A DNA stretch of 64,000 nt from Artemisia argyi (taxonomy: Eukaryota; Streptophyta; Magnoliopsida; Asterales; Asteraceae): assembly GCA_030686995.1 (NCBI GenBank), contig CM060680.1:201301322-201365321 (forward strand), read 5' to 3'. The notes beneath the pieces were generated by a model. That model worked only from the letters and a program-made list of their open reading frames with translations, made no database searches and was not told the DNA's origin. Shown here one piece after another: positions 45,771 through 58,419 of this stretch. A program made the translations under genes and the position numbers. The number at the start of each line of letters is the position of its first letter. Position 1 is the stretch's first letter.

Positions 45771-46035
45771 GTGACCATCCAAGTATTAGATTAATTGACT
45801 AACGTGCCAGCGATCTAGTGTATGAATTGGTGACCATCCAAGTTTAAGATTGGTTAAATGATGCGCCAGCGATCTAGTGTACCATCCGTTACGAAAATAA
45901 CACGCCAGCGATCCAATGAACACATTAGTGACCATCCATCATTTAAAAGATCAAGGACTCGCGTCAGCGATCCATGAAGCATACTAGTGACCATCCGTTA
46001 GTTGAAGCGTCGAGGACTTGTGCTAGCGATCTACT
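45771..46035 (+). repeat. Minisatellite, about 50-59-bp unit
   Basis: Five units marked by gtgaccatcc (45771, 45830, 45929, 45987; weak copy at 45880) alternate with cgccagcgatc or its variants (45806, 45864, 45903, 45963, 46022). Both words decay little while the spacers vary. Confidence 0.8.
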
Positions 46036-46370
46036 AAGTTTATGCAGGAAATGTTTGAACGAAGCTAGGTTTAACCCTTAAGCCTCAAAAAATCTTTTTA
46101 CCGCTTTATACTTGTTATTCCTTAGCTTTAGTGGAAGAGATGTGTATGATTGCCAAGCCTATGATAGAATATTCATCACAACTAAACAATGAGACGATTA
46201 GATCGTTCTTAAATTAAAATTTTTAAATTTGTTTCTAACTCGTTAAGTGTTTGGTTGTATGATTATGATAAAACGAATACGTGCTTAATGATAAAAATAA
46301 ATCCTAATACCTTTTAGGATACATTTTCATAATTTATAACCTAGAGTTTACTTGGGGACAAGTAAAGTTC

Positions 46371-46385
46371 AAGTGGGGAGATATT
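46371..46385 (+). promoter_or_regulatory. Polypurine tract
   Basis: aagtggggagatatt directly before the LTR start TGATAAACTC at 46386. Confirms that 43.2-46.4 kb is the 3' interior of a plus-strand element. Confidence 0.7.
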
Positions 46386-47600
46386 TGATAAACTCAAATA
46401 ACTACATTTTATTGTTATCATTTATCCTATTTATTTGACTTGTTTTATTATATTATTTATGAGAATCGATACTTAATTATTTACTTAGTAATTCTCAGGT
46501 AAAAACAAGCAATTGGTGAAACTTAACAATTTTAGATGAAATATGGAACAAAACTAGCAAGATGTCAAAAGTCAACTGAAACCCAGAAGATGCGTCGTAT
46601 CACCCTCAATAGATACGCCGCAATATCATACTTAGATGAATTCGAAGACCATTTCCTGACTTTGAAGAATGCGCCGCATGCAATTCTAGCATGCGCCGCA
46701 TATGAAACTTTGGTCAACGAAGAAGGTCAAGTTTGTTCTACTCCAGATATGCCGCATCATATTTCTGACATATGGCGTATTACTATCAAGACTTCACCAG
46801 ATATAATCCAAGACGCTAAAGGACATGCGCCGCATACAAGAATCAATTTACGCCGCATCTAATGGCGGTGCACGAATATTCCAGAATATATTAATCTTGG
46901 ACCCCACGCGAAGTTAAGTCAATGCGCCGCATCTCGCTACTCAATGCGTTGCATCTAACCCTCAGACAGAAAGTATAAATACCCCAAGGACAGATGAAAT
47001 TCAGAGAGAACATAGTGCACCATAACCCTAAAGAGACGAATTCAGTCGAAGAAGCTTCACAAGACACACTCCAAATAAAGATATTAGAGCTATAAGAAAG
47101 TTCTGCATGTATTTAATTCATTAAGTAGTTTTGTTTTATTTTAATAGTACGCTTTAATTCATCAGGATTGATGGGCTTATGATATGTGACTACGGAACAT
47201 CGTACACTCCCCTTAAAATTGCTTTCCCATTAATTAAAGTTTATATGTTGATGTATTTGGTGACTTTTATTACTGCTTTGATAACCTCTGTGTCTAGCTG
47301 AGCCCGTGGACTGCCATATCTGCCCCTCGCCTATTTAATCTAACGTCTTTAGATAAGTAGGATAGACATAAGTGATCATTAATGGTTTACTCGCTGATAT
47401 ATTGCGATCCAATGAGAAAGACCAGATTATAATACACTTCATATAAAACTAGCAATAAAACAAGTGACAAGCTACTTAATTATCAGGACAGGTCTTCTTA
47501 TAATCTCTATTATCTATCTGTATACATGTTGCTATTTGCTGATTTGTTCTCATTAGTTTAATTTAATATTTAATAAAAACCAAAAATGTGCTAGTCTTTC
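46386..47600 (+). repeat. LTR on plus strand with GC-rich words
   Basis: Starts TGATAAACTCAAATAACT. The word ATGCGCCGCAT is exact at 46669, 46691, 46824 and 46922, with variants at 46590, 46612, 46749 and 46849. A TATA box (gtataaatacccc) follows at about 46973. A 108-codon frame at 46536-46862 spans the word cluster and is probably an artefact of it. The 3' end is not determined; 47600 is approximate. Confidence 0.6.
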
Positions 47601-48086
47601 AGACTAAAACCCCCTTGCGTTAGATTAGATTGTAAAACTAACTTAGGATATTAAAATACTGATAGACAAATTAAGGTTTTCATTCCACTCTTAGTGATCG
47701 ATACTCTACTTACCACTATATACATATTGATCGGATACATTGTCCGTTAGAGTGTGTGTTATAGGATAAGTCGGCTAAATATAAATGTAAAACTTTGAAT
47801 AGGCAATTACCCCTATACTGCATATGACACAACACGCACATCAGTATCGTTTAGACCGCTATCATCTATTACTCTTTCGTATGTTGAAACATTGTATCAA
47901 AACTCTTATATGTATGGATGTTGATTTTCTTATTCGTATTGTCATATTCTATGGGTTATGGCATATTTGTGATTGGTATTATGTTGGCATTCTATCTGTT
48001 GCTTATTGACTCCTCTATCGGACGTTATGATATGTGTCATGGGAAACTCATGAAACCTTGTGTCGCGATTCAGATTGTTGGCTCCA
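47601..48086. other. Unassigned sequence before gypsy gag
   Basis: AT-rich. No LTR end, PBS or ORF can be assigned, so the 5' end of the gypsy element that follows is truncated or unrecognisable here. Confidence 0.3.
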
Positions 48087-49382
48087 TGACGAAACCCAAC
48101 CAGGACCACCCAAACTGGCCGTGCTGTGACTACTGTTGGTCGTCGACGACGCTCTAAACGAAATGTCGAGACTCCCACTCCCGACAACCAAGATACCATA
48201 AATCACACTGCCGGAAACCCAAACGTTGATGTTTAGGGCGACAATGGTCACGTTACGCCTAACACTCCTACCGTCGATCAGGAAATGATCAATCAACTCG
48301 TTAATCAGCATGTCGCTAAACTGTTAGCGGAATCAAACCACTCCAATACCTCTGATGGGACTCCACTACCTACCCAAGCTCAAGGTTGTAACTACAAAGA
48401 GTTTCGTTCTTGTGGACCCATCGAGTTTTGTGGAACTGAAGGAGTTGTTTACTTGGTGAGATGGAAGGAAAAGACTGAGTCAATGTTTACTGTCAGTAAC
48501 TGTAGTGAGAATGCTAAAGTGAAGTTCGCAACGTTTACTCTGAAGGATGAAGCGTTAACTTGGTGGAATAACTATCGTAGATCAATTGGAAGTGAAGTGG
48601 CGTATGCTATGACTTGGGAGCAGTTCAAAGATCTGTTGATCAAAACTTACTACCTAAGGAATGAGATTAAGAAATTGGAGATTGAATTCTGGAACCATAA
48701 GGTGAAGGGTACTGATATGACGACTTACAACCGTCGCTATCAGGAATTGTCTTTGCTTTGCCCTGACATGGTCAAGACTGAAGCACTCAAGATTGAGCGT
48801 TATATTGATGGTTTACCTCTAGCAATGAGGAATGATGTGATCACTGCAAAGCCAGCGAATCTTCATGAGGCCATCACTATAGCTCAGAGTCTAATGGATT
48901 CCATCGTGTTGGAGAATGTTGAGAAAGGAAAGAAGGATAAGAGGAAAAGGAAAGACTATGTCAAGAGTAATGACAAGCCCAACAAACGGCAAAAGACTCC
49001 CAAGGTGTATGCAATTGGTAATGGAGAGAAGAAGGGCTAAGAAGGGAACAAACCATTGTGTAAACGATGTAACCGACATCACTCTAGATGATGTGCTGTG
49101 GTGTGTAAGAATTGCTCCAAGCCAGGGCATGCTGCTAAGGATTGTAGGTCCCAACCTCTTTCCATGGTGCAAACCGCTCAGGGAAATGATTGGAAGGCAA
49201 AGGTCACCTGCTTTGGATGCGGTAAGAAGGGACACTACAAAAACGAATGCCATGAGCCATGGAATGGAGGGAACACTAGAAATGGAGGAAATTGGGGAAA
49301 CCGAGGTGAAGGAAGTGGTGGGCATTACCAGGATCACCAAGGAGCAGGAGGAAACAGAGGAATCCAAGTGGCTGAAGGTTAG
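48087..49382 (+). pseudogene. Gypsy gag with zinc knuckles
   Basis: The frame opens upstream with basic sequence (GRRRRSKRN), has TAG at 48234-48236, then runs from M at 48285 (MINQLVNQHVAKLL) with the retrotransposon gag domain (ALTWWNNYRRSIG, WEQFKDLLIKTYYL, RYQELSLLCPDMV, YIDGLPLAMRNDV). TAA at 49038-49040 and a TGA near 49089 interrupt before two CCHC knuckles, CKNCSKPGHAAKDC and CFGCGKKGHYKNEC, in a Gly/Asn-rich tail. TAG at 49380-49382 separates it from protease in the same frame. Capsid and RNA-packaging protein in an intact element. Confidence 0.88.
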
Positions 49383-49385
49383 CCA

Positions 49386-50728
49386 ATGGATGTGGGAGCG
49401 GCTCAAGGATGGGTGTATATGATTGGGAAGGAGATCAAGCAGGACCCGAACGTCGTCACTAGTACGTTCCTTCTCAACAACCGCTATGCTTCCACATTAT
49501 TTGATACTGGTGCCGATAGGAGTTTCGTATCCACGATAGGAGGTATGCCTCTGCTAGAAATTGCCCCGACACATCTAGGAATTGGTTATGATGTTGAGTT
49601 AGCTAATGGGAACATTGAAAGAATAGGCACTATCATCCGTGGTTACACGTTGAATTTCCTTAACCGCCCCTTCAACATAGACCTCTTACCCGTCACATTA
49701 GGTAGTTTTGACGTCATCATCGGTATGGATTGGTTGTCTAAGTATCATGCGAACATTATCTGTGATGAGAAGATAGTGCGCGTACCTTATGGTAAGAAGA
49801 TACTGAGCATACAAGGAGATCGAGGCGACCGTGGAAATCCTTCCAGGTTGAACGTCATCTCTTGTACTAAGATTCCAAAGCTATTCGAAAAAGGATGTTA
49901 CCTTTTTGTGGCTCAGATCTCTGGTAGGAAGGAGGTAGAGAAGGAGAAGAACGAGAATTGTATTGAGGACGTACCTATCGTTCGAGATTATCAGGATGTA
50001 ATCCCCGACGACTTGCCTGGACTCTCGCTTGCGAGACAAGTAGAGTTTCAGATTGAGTTGATACCTGGCACTGCACCCGTAGCCCGGGTACCTTATCGAC
50101 TCGCTCCTAATGAATTGGAAGAATTGTCAAAGCAGTTGCCGGAGTTGATGGAGAAGGGATTCATACGGCTGAGTTCGTCGCAATGGGGAGCACCAGTGTT
50201 ATTCGCAACGAAGAAGGATGGATCGTTTCGCATGTGTATCGACTATCAGGAATTAAATAAGCTAACGGTAAAGAATCGATACCCTTTACCAAGGATCGAC
50301 GATTTGTTTGACCAACTTCAGGGATCGAGCATCTATTCGAAGATAGATCTGAGATCGGGATATCACCAACTTAGGGTTCGAGAAGAAGACATCCCTAAGA
50401 CTACGTTTACGACTCGCTATGGACACTATGAGTTCCAAGTGATGCCGTTTGGTTTAACCAATGCACCAGCAGTGTTTATGGATCTCATGAACCGAGTGTG
50501 TAAACCATATCTGTATAAGTTTGTGATTGTATTCATAGAAGACATCCTAATCTACTTTAAGAGTAAGGAGGAACATGAAGAGCATTTGAGGCTCATCCTG
50601 GAGTTATTTAGGAAGGAGCAACTATATGCCAAATTCTCTAAGTGTGAATTTTAGATTCCAAAAGTACAGTTCTTGGGTCACATGATTGATAGTGAAGGAG
50701 TTCACATGGATCTTGCTAAGATTGAGTC
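49386..50728 (+). pseudogene. Gypsy pol: protease and reverse transcriptase, 5' part
   Basis: Protease motif [13 protein letters not shown], then [15 protein letters not shown] with [34 protein letters not shown] and [19 protein letters not shown]. The active-site segment reads [14 protein letters not shown]: the usual FIDDIL has glutamate in place of the first aspartate, a change expected to abolish polymerisation. A TAG at about 50652-50654 replaces tryptophan in KCEFW. The frame then continues to 50728, where an LTR element interrupts it inside KIES. Confidence 0.92.
50724..50728. repeat. Target site duplication, left (gagtc)
   Basis: gagtc precedes the inserted LTR; aagtc follows the right LTR at 55326-55330. 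One mismatch, consistent with an older insertion. Joining across restores the gypsy frame. Confidence 0.75.
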
Positions 50729-51062
50729 TGTTAGAAATGAAGCTGAGCGATATTTACGTGAATTGGAGTAACTAGTTTGCTTATAACGCGAACAAGATGA
50801 AATAATGCTTTTGTGGAACGTCTTCTGGCGAGGGACTACTAATGTAATATGTTAATAGTTGTCTTGTGCAAGGCCTATAAATACCCCTCAAGACTTTACT
50901 TGAGGGGTGTGGGTGTAAGCTTATCTTTTCATATCAATAATATCTTTGTTTCACCTCACCCTCTCTCTACTTTCTCTCTCTAGAAACTAACATGGAGTTC
51001 ATATATTTTCATAAACCTCGACCTCCCGAACCACATAAATCAACCATCTATTCGGTCATACA
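50729..51062 (+). repeat. Left LTR of copy B
   Basis: Starts TGTTAGAAATG and ends TCATACA. TATA box cctataaatacccctc at about 50875-50890, followed by the stem cccctcaag...cttgagggg. About 35 bases longer than the right LTR, because of sequence around 50780-50815 that the right copy lacks. Confidence 0.88.
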
Positions 51063-51064
51063 AT

Positions 51065-51076
51065 TGGCATCAGAGC
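51065..51076 (+). promoter_or_regulatory. Primer binding site (Met type)
   Basis: TGGCATCAGAGC, two bases after the LTR, one base different from the standard initiator-Met PBS and identical to that of copy A. Confidence 0.85.
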
Positions 51077-51232
51077 TATGGTGGTTATTTGTGTTGATTT
51101 ATTAGTGGTTCGTACCATAATTTTAAGCTGTTTTTTATAATTTTTTCAGATGTGATTTTTTTTCGTATCTTTAAATTGGTAACAGCTTTCTCTCGTATCC
51201 AAAATGGTCAAACAATCCTTTTCTTAGACTAA

Positions 51233-52373
51233 GGCTGGTGACAGTGGCAACCCATATTGCATCATATTTCTGGCTGCCACCTCAGCTTTCTGCCTTCTTA
51301 ACCCATATGCACCTCTCTCTTCACAGTGGTGACCCATATTACATCATTTAAAAAAACCATTTTTAACACAAACTTTAATTTTATTAATAAAAACATAAAC
51401 GTTACATAAACATAAATGCAAAACGATAAGAAATTAAAACATTACAATACTAAATTAAAAACATAAACTTCAATGATCCGGGTGATCCCAGGTTTGAGAG
51501 TTGTTGGAGTCGTAACCATCGTCGTAGGGATCAAAGCTCGCAAACCTCTCTTCTTCTATCTGAGCTTCCAACCTGCTCAGCTCCCGCTCATCCTCAGAGT
51601 TCCAGTCATCATCAGCAGCTTTCACATTTTCCTCAAAACTTAGCTAAAAGTGATCAAGATGAGGTTGCTGTTGTAACTCTTGGTGTAGATGAACTTGATG
51701 CACCTTGCACAAATTGTTGTTGTTGTTGTGGTGCATCAGTAGCTGCCACATTTTCCTCAAAACTCCAACGTATCTTGTTGGATTTTTCGTTCTCTATCTT
51801 CTGCACACAACCCCACAATGTTTCAACAACATCAGCGTCTTTGCAAAACTCATCGTACAAAAACTGGTCGATCACAAATTTTCTGTCGTCAGAGATATCT
51901 TTGCACTCTGTGTATCGTGTTCTCAGTCGTTGTTTGCGTAACTTTGCCAGTTCAAACTTCTTAATAACTTCGACAATTGCATCTTGTCGTTCTTTGTTGT
52001 CTATGTCGACTTGTTTTTTGACATAGTTTTGAACTTGTTTGACATTGTGAGGAAGATTACAAGTGATTTTTTGTGTTTGATTTGTTATTTGAATTATATT
52101 TGAAAGTGGGTTTGATTTGGGTATTCATAGGATGAAAGTGGTTAAAATTAAAAAAAAAAATTAAAAAAAAAATTCAAACGATAACTTTTTTTTTTTAAAG
52201 TTTGGGATTGTTTGAAACAAAACGCTAGAAATATCGATCGTTCTAGCAACCGATTTTGCTCCCAACCTGCCGGCGACCGATTTCAAAACAAAACACCACA
52301 GTGGTGTCGACCGATATCCATATCGGTCGACCGATGGCCTCGAATGATTTTTTTCAGCCCATTGTCACAAGCC
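51233..52373. mobile_element. PIF/Harbinger-like TIR element, non-autonomous
   Basis: Left end ggctggtgacagtgg and right end ccattgtcacaagcc are inverted repeats matching at 13 of 15 positions, flanked by TAA (51230-51232 and 52374-52376), the typical 3-bp TWA duplication of PIF/Harbinger elements. 1141 bp. No transposase DDE motif is visible; a minus-strand coding remnant lies inside. Confidence 0.75.
51654..52075 (-). pseudogene. Unidentified coding remnant inside Harbinger-like element
   Basis: On the minus strand a continuous frame of about 140 codons without an obvious own start reads through VKKQVDIDNKERQDAIVEV, KKFELAKLRKQRLRTRYTE, KFVIDQFLYDEFCKDADVV and IENEKSNKIRWSFEEN, ending in a Gln/Ser/Thr-rich tail. 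The first ATG in frame is at 51875. Helical, charged; I do not recognise the family. It could be the remains of the element's own ORF (for example a Myb-like ORF) or a captured host fragment. Confidence 0.45.
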
Positions 52374-52376
52374 TAA

Positions 52377-55018
52377 CAGTTTCATATATCTGTTTCACAT
52401 GGTCTCTTTTAGTCCTTGTTAGCAGGTTTATGACAAATTTATTATGCTTGTGACTGTTTTGTTAACCAAAACGTGAAAATTTTTGTGGTCAAATTTTTGT
52501 CAGATCCACTTTTCTTGGCTTAAACTTTTTGTTCACAATATTTTTGCTCGTAAAAGGTACAAAAAAGGTCGGAAAAGGGTCCGAAGTGGTCAGAAAAAGG
52601 GATAATGATTTTTGTTCGCAAAATTTTTTCTCTCGCAAAAATTATGCTCGTATAATTTTGCTCGCATCGCACCGGCCTGTGATAGAAAGTAGTGATAGAA
52701 GATAATGCGATTGCAAGCCCGCGATAACAACTATGTTAGCAGCTGTGATGGCTCATATTCCGAGACTCTTGCTACCCACGTGCTTATTAAAGTAAACTCT
52801 GCCAAATTTTTGACAGGGAGTCCGAGACTTTTCTTTACCCTATCGTATCTTTGACCACAAACTAAATATACCAATAACTCTTGTTGACTTCAGTTTATCA
52901 ACATCATTAGTCAAGCTTTAAACGTAAAATGAAATTATAATACGGGACTGATATGTAGACTCGAAGTTAACCACAGCCACATCAATTCCATAAGCAAACA
53001 AACCAATCCTAAACTAAACACAACCAACGACCCTTACCATCACTCCTCAAACACTCAAAATCATTTGACTCGTACTAAATAATAACTCAAAACGATCTCA
53101 GCTTTTTCACTTTCGTGTAATTCAAAGTTATACCAAAACCTTTTGGAGGTCAAACATACGAAAGAATTAAAAATCGTCATCGATCCATTTATCTGAAGCC
53201 TAACTTCATTTAATTTCCGAAACAACAAGGCTAAGAAAGATAACAAATGTGTTTCTTTCTTCCTTCGTTCACTTAAAAACACAACAACAATAAAGAAACA
53301 AACAGAAGATAAACCTACCCGAGACCCCACCATTGGATCTTGAAGTCATTAACATGCATTCTTGATTCGATTTGAGCTAAAAATGAAAAGATTTAGGGTC
53401 GGTAGATATTATGGTTTTTGATATTCATTTGTGTTGGTCTTCGAGTGATGATAGAGATGAGTTGAGATCTAAATAAGTTTGATAGAGATGAGATGAAGGT
53501 TAGGTGAGAGATTTTAGGTGTAGGGCGGATTTATCTAAAATGTGTTTTAGGGTAAATGAAATGATCCGTGTAATTAGGTTTCATTTTTATACGGGTACTA
53601 TCATTTTGGTCATTGGATCTGACTGTTCATGAATCTATAATGGGCTGAAGTGAATATAACCAAATGTTATTGGATCCGAGCATTTCATTGGGGCTTAAGA
53701 GTTATGTCACACGAAGGTCATTGGATTTGGGCTTTGGAATTGCTAATGAACTAATTTGCTATATAACACAAAAGTATTGGGCTAACAGATTTTATTACCC
53801 AATGTATTTAATACATTGTGTTAACTTTGGCATTTCCGTTGGCAAAAAGAGTGGTATTTTGGTATAATTTTCACGGGGATACATATTTCAAGGCTAAACT
53901 TTGAACGTTATCGAAAAAGGTGACTACGGGGATTATTTGTTTATTACTTATTTGAGCTTGAAGTGGGGTTTCATGAGTTTGGGTACTTAGTATCTCAAAG
54001 TCTAGGGGTTGGTTGGATGCAAGACTTTCGGAGATCCTTGTTTAAGCATTCATCGCTAAGTGATTGAGACTTGGACATCTAGCTATGTGTGAGATCTATA
54101 AACGCATAAGTTGGTTCTTAATGCTCAAAATAGCTATCACTTTAAGGAGTTACGTTTTAGTGCTCAGTGTCACAAAAGGTTGTGGATTGTTTAAGAGTCG
54201 GATATACAATAAAGGTTGGATGGATGGGTATATGCCACTACCTATATTGTAAGGAGTGGCGTTGTTGTGCTCAATAGGTTCTTAATCACACATTAGAACA
54301 AGCTTAAGTCACAAGTCTGGGGGAATTTACTTCATTCTCAAGTTCGTCATATCAGGTTATCTCCATACGTGGTCATTACTATTAGCCAGTTGAAGTGAAA
54401 AAAGGTTAGATTAGAGGTTGATCTGAAGAGAATTGTAGAGAGAGTGGTTGTTGACATCTTCTTACAAGGTATTGCTTATGCAGTTACGAGCGTTTATGTT
54501 GCTTCCAGTTGATCTTGTTTATGGCATGTACACATATTTAAGATGAGTCCGAGAGATCGTCATCATCATGGAGGGAGAAATGTGTATATCGGGGCTTTTA
54601 TTGAAGATCTGGAAGCATTCTAAGTGAGTTGAAGATGTCGATGTGATGCTCCCCAAACAAACCCGTGAAGAAGTTACAGATTATCAGTCTATGATCAATC
54701 TTCCGATGTGCATGACAAGACAAGAGACTGAAGACTTTTTGGGCAGAATTCAAATACACTTCTTCTACAAGCACCATGGTTATATCAAACAGGTTTTCAA
54801 TTTGGGAGGGAGCATGTAAAAGAAAAGGGCTTACTAATTGGGAGGGAGTAATAACCCAATTAGATCATTACATTGATCCTATAAGTAATACAAGCAAGAT
54901 GAGGAAGATACGAGAAAATCAAGAGCTGTGAAGACGTCCTCAAAGACAACTGCACTGCTTCATCATTGTTATGTACTTGTTAGGAATCAATGTAACCAAT
55001 TCACGTATATCTCCAGCT
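52377..55018 (+). repeat. Interior of copy B, including repeat shared with copy A
   Basis: 53300-54600 matches the reverse complement of about 37860-36400: shared phrases include tacccgagacc, aagagtggtattt, atcactttaaggagttacg, gtgctcagtgtcaca, gtcacaagt-tggg and caagttcgtcatat. No coding capacity is recognised. The purine tract ggagggagat (55019-55028) follows. Confidence 0.7.
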
Positions 55019-55028
55019 GGAGGGAGAT

Positions 55029-55325
55029 TTTTTGAAATGAAGCTGAGAAATATTTACCTGAATTGGAGTAGACAACTAGTATGCGTATTACGCAGGGACT
55101 ACAAATGTAATATGGTAATAGTTGTCTTGTGTAAGGCCTATAAATACCCCTCAAGACTTCACTTGAGGGGTGTGGGTGTAAGCTTATCTTTTCATATCAA
55201 TAATATCTTTGTTTCACCTCACACTCTCTCTACTTTCTCTCTCTAGAAACTAACATGGAGTTCATCTATTTTCATCAACCTTGACCTCCCGAACCACATA
55301 AATCAACCATCTATTCGGTCCTACA
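55029..55325 (+). repeat. Right LTR of copy B
   Basis: Aligned with the left LTR from gaaatgaagctgag onward; ends ggtcctaca. Its first bases (ttttt for tgtta) have mutated, blurring the TG start. Includes the same TATA and cttgaggggtgtggg segment. Confidence 0.85.
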
Positions 55326-56170
55326 AAGTCCATCAAGGAATGGACCGCCCTAACAACCCCATCAGAAGTTCGTCAATTTTTAGGTCTAGCAGGTTATTAC
55401 CGGAGATTCATTGAGGGATTCTCTAAAATAGCCAAGTCGCTGACTAAGTTGACTCAGAAAAATGTCAAGTATTAATGGGGAGAAAAGGAAGAGGAAGCGT
55501 TCCAACTGTTGAACGAAAAGTTATGTAGTGCACCTATATTAGCCCTACCTAAAGGTAGCGAAGATTTTGTCGTATATTGCGATGCTTCGCACAAAGGTTT
55601 AAGAGCAGTCTTAATGCAACGGGAGAAGGTAATAGCTTATGCCTCCTGACAGCTTAAGAAACACGAGAAAAACTACACCACGCATGACCTAGAATTGGGG
55701 GCCGTAGTGTTTACTCTTCGGATTTGGAGACACTACTTGTACGACACTAAGTGCGTCGTGTATACCGATCACAAGAGTTTGCAGCATATTTTGGATCAGA
55801 AAGAACTGAACATGAGACAACGATGGTGGCTAGAGCTACTTAGCGACTATGACTGTGAAATCCGTTATCATCTCGGAAAGGCAAATGTTGTGGCCGATGC
55901 TCTTAGTCGGAAGCAGAGAATTCCACCATTAAGAGTTAGATCCCTGGCAGCTCAAGCAGAAGCGTTAAAAGAAGAAAACTGACTAGCTGAGAATATTTAT
56001 GGAATGGCAGAAAGCAAGAATGGTTTTGTGAAATGAACTGATGGAACTCTATGCTTTGGAGAAAAAAGTTGGATACCTCTCTATGGAGGAATTCATGAGT
56101 TGATTATGCATGAGTAGCATAAATCAAAATACTCTATCCATCAAACCTCAAAGAAGTGGTCAATGAAGAA
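55326..56170 (+). pseudogene. Gypsy pol: RT end, RNase H, start of integrase region
   Basis: Resumes with [21 protein letters not shown], then RNase H ([69 protein letters not shown]). Stops at about 55473 (TAA before WGEKEE), 55647 (TGA in AS-QLKKH) and 55980. Past the last stop the frame still shows DGTLCFGEKSWIPLYG and the HKSKYSIH zinc-binding region, then ends at about 56170. The integrase core is absent. Confidence 0.9.
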
Positions 56171-56259
56171 ATGACCTGCACATAAAATTAATAGATTTCA
56201 TCAGACTCGAATCAATGTAATCAAACTATATTATTTACTGCAGGCAGTAGTTTTGGTAC
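56171..56259. other. Junction of gypsy fragment and tubulin intron
   Basis: Minus-strand sequence from 56259 downward starts gtaccaaaac, a 5' splice site, and is tubulin intron-like until it gives way to gypsy sequence at about 56170. No target duplication is apparent, suggesting a deletion or recombination junction. Confidence 0.5.
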
Positions 56260-57665
<1,406 letters not shown>

Positions 57666-58419
57666 TTATTCTTCTTCGCTTTCAGACTCGGAGCTCTGAA
57701 GCCACTCCACAAAAGGCTTAACATTCTTCCAAATCTGGGAGCTCTTGTTGCCACCACTCAATCCCTCCTCATACCACCTCACAACATATTCCTCCTCCAG
57801 AATGTCAACATCATAAAGTGCTTTCAGAACAAGTGGCACCTCCTTCACTGCAGCCCAATGGACCCAAACCTGATAAGCCGATCCTTTATACGGTCGGGTT
57901 GCGGGTTAGTTTTTATATTATGAAAACCCGATAGACCAGACCCGACCTGATTGACACCCCTAACTGGAATACATAATACACAATTATCTAATTAGTTATG
58001 ACAGCAACTAGGAACAAATAACTGTACATGACAAGCAAACACATGATAGAAACCAAACAATCGTCGTCAAGTGTTTTCCTGTTGGTACGGAACCAGCGGT
58101 ACATAAGAACAGAAACTTAACCGACAAATGCAGTTGTACCAGAAGATAAAAATAAATAAATCCATACACTGCCACAACAGCTGCTAGCCTGCTATAAAGT
58201 TTTTCTTCTTACGCACGTGTTTTGAAAACCCTTTCTCAACTCCATCCAGCAAAGCCTCATAACTAGCATTCACCTTTTCTTGATGTGAGCCCGATAGTGA
58301 TGCCAACAGTTCCTTTGCACTGCAGCAGCTTTTTCATTTCCACTTCCTCTACGACTACCAGGGTTGTGAAGAGCATTAAGTTCCAACTCGTCTTCAAGCC
58401 ATTTGACCGAGCTAACAAC
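57666..58419 (-). pseudogene. eIF5-like pseudogene fragment (W2 domain)
   Basis: The terminal exon (57847-57666, minus strand) encodes VKEVPLVLKALYDVDILEEE, WYEEGLSGGNKSSQIWKNVKP and FVEWLQSSESESEEE plus stop, the C-terminal end of translation initiation factor 5, whose W2 domain binds eIF2-beta and eIF3. A second segment (58419-58214) contains SHQEKVNASYEALLDGVEKG, the start of the W2 fold, preceded by WLEDELELNALHNPGSRRGS in another frame, so a frameshift lies near 58320. The exon between these two is missing, and upstream zinc-finger and GTPase-activating parts are absent. Introns with usable splice sites remain. Confidence 0.75.

Larger units (their letters stand above)
43856..46370 (+). 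other. Non-coding 3' interior with palindromic words and minisatellite
   Basis: Contains the gggagacaacccag motif (43981), GC-rich words (44041-44260), an imperfect aacaatgagga-tgttgtt hairpin with gtggggggatgg (44555-44590), and a minisatellite (45771-46035). Frames of 60-75 codons near 44.3-44.6 kb overlap these motifs and look incidental. Confidence 0.5.
50729..55325 (+). mobile_element. Short-LTR non-autonomous retrotransposon, copy B (complete)
   Basis: LTRs of 334 bp (50729-51062) and 297 bp (55029-55325), Met-type PBS (51065-51076), purine tract (55019-55028), flanking 5-bp duplication with one mismatch. The interior of about 4 kb has no gag or pol, but contains a TIR transposon (51233-52373) and a 1.5-kb region shared with copy A at 36.4-37.9 kb in inverted orientation. 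Size without the TIR element is about 3.5 kb, so it is LARD/TRIM-like, dependent on another element's enzymes. Confidence 0.85.
48087..56170 (+). mobile_element. Ty3/gypsy element, broken gag-pol, 3' truncated
   Basis: gag, zinc knuckles, protease and reverse transcriptase (to 50728), then a 4.6-kb insertion (50729-55325), then the end of RT, RNase H and the start of the integrase region, cut off at about 56170. RT before integrase defines Ty3/gypsy. Neither LTR is recognised. All parts share one frame before the insertion, the single gag-pol layout of Tekay-like chromoviruses, but the chromodomain end is missing so the lineage is inferred. Confidence 0.85.

Noticed and set aside
46536..46862. 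Plus-strand 108-codon frame in the LTR
   Set aside because: Lies upstream of the LTR TATA box and spans the ATGCGCCGCAT words; unlikely to be translated.
48891..49422. Overlapping frames of about 170 codons on both strands over the zinc-knuckle region
   Set aside because: The CCHC knuckles and the continuity with gag and protease are in the third frame; these are shadows.
51705..52026. Plus-strand frames in the Harbinger-like element
   Set aside because: Opposite to the more protein-like minus-strand remnant, with Ser/Cys/Leu-rich low-complexity composition.
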